NCBI GenBank assembly: GCA_002450295.1
Contig: DJYX01000264.1
Span: 1 to 6,065 of the forward strand
Direction of reading: 5' to 3'
DNA length: 6,065 nt
DNA from: Deltaproteobacteria bacterium UBA6967
GTDB taxonomy: Bacteria; SAR324; NAC60-12
Below are positions 5,535 to 6,065 of this stretch, one piece after another (positions within the stretch are counted from its first letter, which is position 1; the number at the start of each line of letters is the position of its first letter). The notes below the pieces were generated by a model, which did no database searches, was not told where the DNA came from, and was given only the letters and a program-made list of their open reading frames with translations. The translations under genes and the position numbers were made by a program.

Positions 5535-6065
5535 TTATTTCAATCCTCCTCCAAGCTTTTGTTCCATCATCAGAGAAAAAGCCTCGTCTTCTGCGGAGGC
5601 TTGATGGCGCCAGCGACGATGGAACCAGGCCCATTGAGGTGGATCGATACGGATTAATTCCTCAATCCTTTGATTGATCCAACGAGTAATTCTGTAAAGA
5701 TCTTCCTCTAGGACTTTGGATTCAGAATGAAAGCTACCCCAGTCATAAATCTTTACTTCAAAACTACCATCAGGTTGCCGCAATGTCGTAAATCCTAATA
5801 CCGGAGCTCCAGTTTTCATGGCAAACCGAGCAACACTTACTGGTGTCTTGGCCAACATTCCAAAAAAAGGTGCCCAGATACTTGGAACATTTGTGTCTTG
5901 ATCTACAGCTAGAAACAAAATTCCATTTCGTTTGAAACAGTTAAGAATTTTACGCATCGTCTTTGGGTCGCCCCTTGGAATCAACTCCAGATTACCCCTC
6001 TGCCGATGCTGTCGGATCAACTCATTCAGACGTTCATCTGGAACGTTCGTTGTCACCAAGGCAGC
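5535..6065 (-). CDS. Lipid A-type acyltransferase (LpxL/HtrB family), C-terminal part
   Basis: This is a membrane-associated enzyme that transfers a secondary acyl chain from acyl-ACP to a Kdo2-lipid A precursor in the final steps of lipid A synthesis. The 176 codons here are open to the window edge, so the 5' end lies outside. Family members are usually about 300 residues, so roughly the first 110-130 are missing, including the HX4D catalytic motif, which cannot be checked. Visible family features, in order, are the R-x-x-G region (IRQHRQRGNLELIPRG), FLAVDQD with the following FFGMLAKTPVSVARFAMKTGAPVLGF, and the C-terminal signature DPPQWAWFHRRW. The TTG at 6059-6057 is simply an internal leucine codon, not a start. 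The end is TAA (5537-5535), 2 nt before the hydrolase ATG. It could be a related lysophospholipid-type acyltransferase acting on another envelope lipid, but the QWxWxHRRW ending favours LpxL/LpxM-like. Confidence 0.9.
   Translation of the reverse strand, partial: AALVTTNVPDERLNELIRQHRQRGNLELIPRGDPKTMRKILNCFKRNGILFLAVDQDTNVPSIWAPFFGMLAKTPVSVARFAMKTGAPVLGFTTLRQPDGSFEVKIYDWGSFHSESKVLEEDLYRITRWINQRIEELIRIDPPQWAWFHRRWRHQASAEDEAFSLMMEQKLGGGLK
5545..5552 (-). promoter_or_regulatory. Shine-Dalgarno deciding the hydrolase start
   Basis: GGAGGAGG on the minus strand lies within the last codons of the acyltransferase gene (…G-G-G-L-K-stop) and ends 12 nt before the ATG at 5532-5530. The spacer is longer than optimal, but no other in-frame initiator lies closer, so it supports the short hydrolase start over the upstream ATG at 5634. 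Confidence 0.6.

Noticed and set aside
5533..5634. Longer start (ATG at 5634) for the hydrolase
   Set aside because: It would overlap the acyltransferase coding end by about 100 nt. The extra residues are Arg/Ser-rich and out of character with the fold, and the ATG at 5532 has GGAGGAGG upstream and a 2-nt spacing to the previous gene.
5157..5657. A 166-codon open frame on the plus strand
   Set aside because: It lies opposite the hydrolase and acyltransferase genes, has a low-complexity sequence with no recognisable domain, and has no SD. The minus-strand genes have clear family motifs over the same bases.
6057..6059. TTG as the start of the acyltransferase
   Set aside because: The frame stays open to the window edge. 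The codon falls in the middle of the family's conserved region, and the family's N-terminal catalytic part would be missing, so this is an edge-truncated gene.

Overview
The window is a compact, single-direction block from a Gram-negative bacterium. All five protein genes and one tRNA lie on the minus strand, so transcription runs from high to low coordinates. Gram-negative identity rests on the C-terminal half of a lipid A-type lauroyl/myristoyl acyltransferase at the right edge and on three products that point to the envelope or periplasm. Base composition looks close to balanced by eye. The lineage cannot be named from the sequence; a proteobacterial or delta-like marine lineage is only a guess.

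Layout in transcription order: (1) 6065-5535, acyltransferase of the LpxL/HtrB family, cut at its 5' end by the window edge. (2) 5532-4726, alpha/beta-hydrolase-fold protein that lacks the nucleophile serine and apparently the rest of the catalytic triad. (3) 4729-3782, exported FecR-domain protein with a C-terminal Ig-like region; its frame is interrupted by one TAA codon at 4507-4505. (4) 3785-3018, type IV prepilin peptidase (GxGD aspartyl membrane protease). (5) 2996-132, a 954-residue exported protein with two AMIN-like beta domains and a long TPR superhelix. (6) 80-6, tRNA-Gln(UUG) with encoded CCA, preceded by a plausible own promoter.

Genes 1-5 are spaced like one operon: a 2-nt gap, a TTGA overlap, an ATGA overlap and a 21-nt gap. 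No terminator or promoter is apparent between them. The shared theme is the cell envelope: lipid A acylation, a secreted FecR/Ig protein, prepilin processing, and a periplasmic AMIN+TPR scaffold. AMIN domains are known from the PilQ secretin and from AmiC, so a link between the TPR protein and a type IV pilus or type II secretion-like machine is reasonable, but it is inference because no pilin, ATPase or secretin gene is in the window.

The points most worth a second look are the single in-frame stop in the FecR gene, with an intact frame on both sides, and the apparently non-catalytic hydrolase immediately upstream of it. There is no gene-free stretch over 300 bases. I saw no IS element, CRISPR array, repeat family or replication origin.
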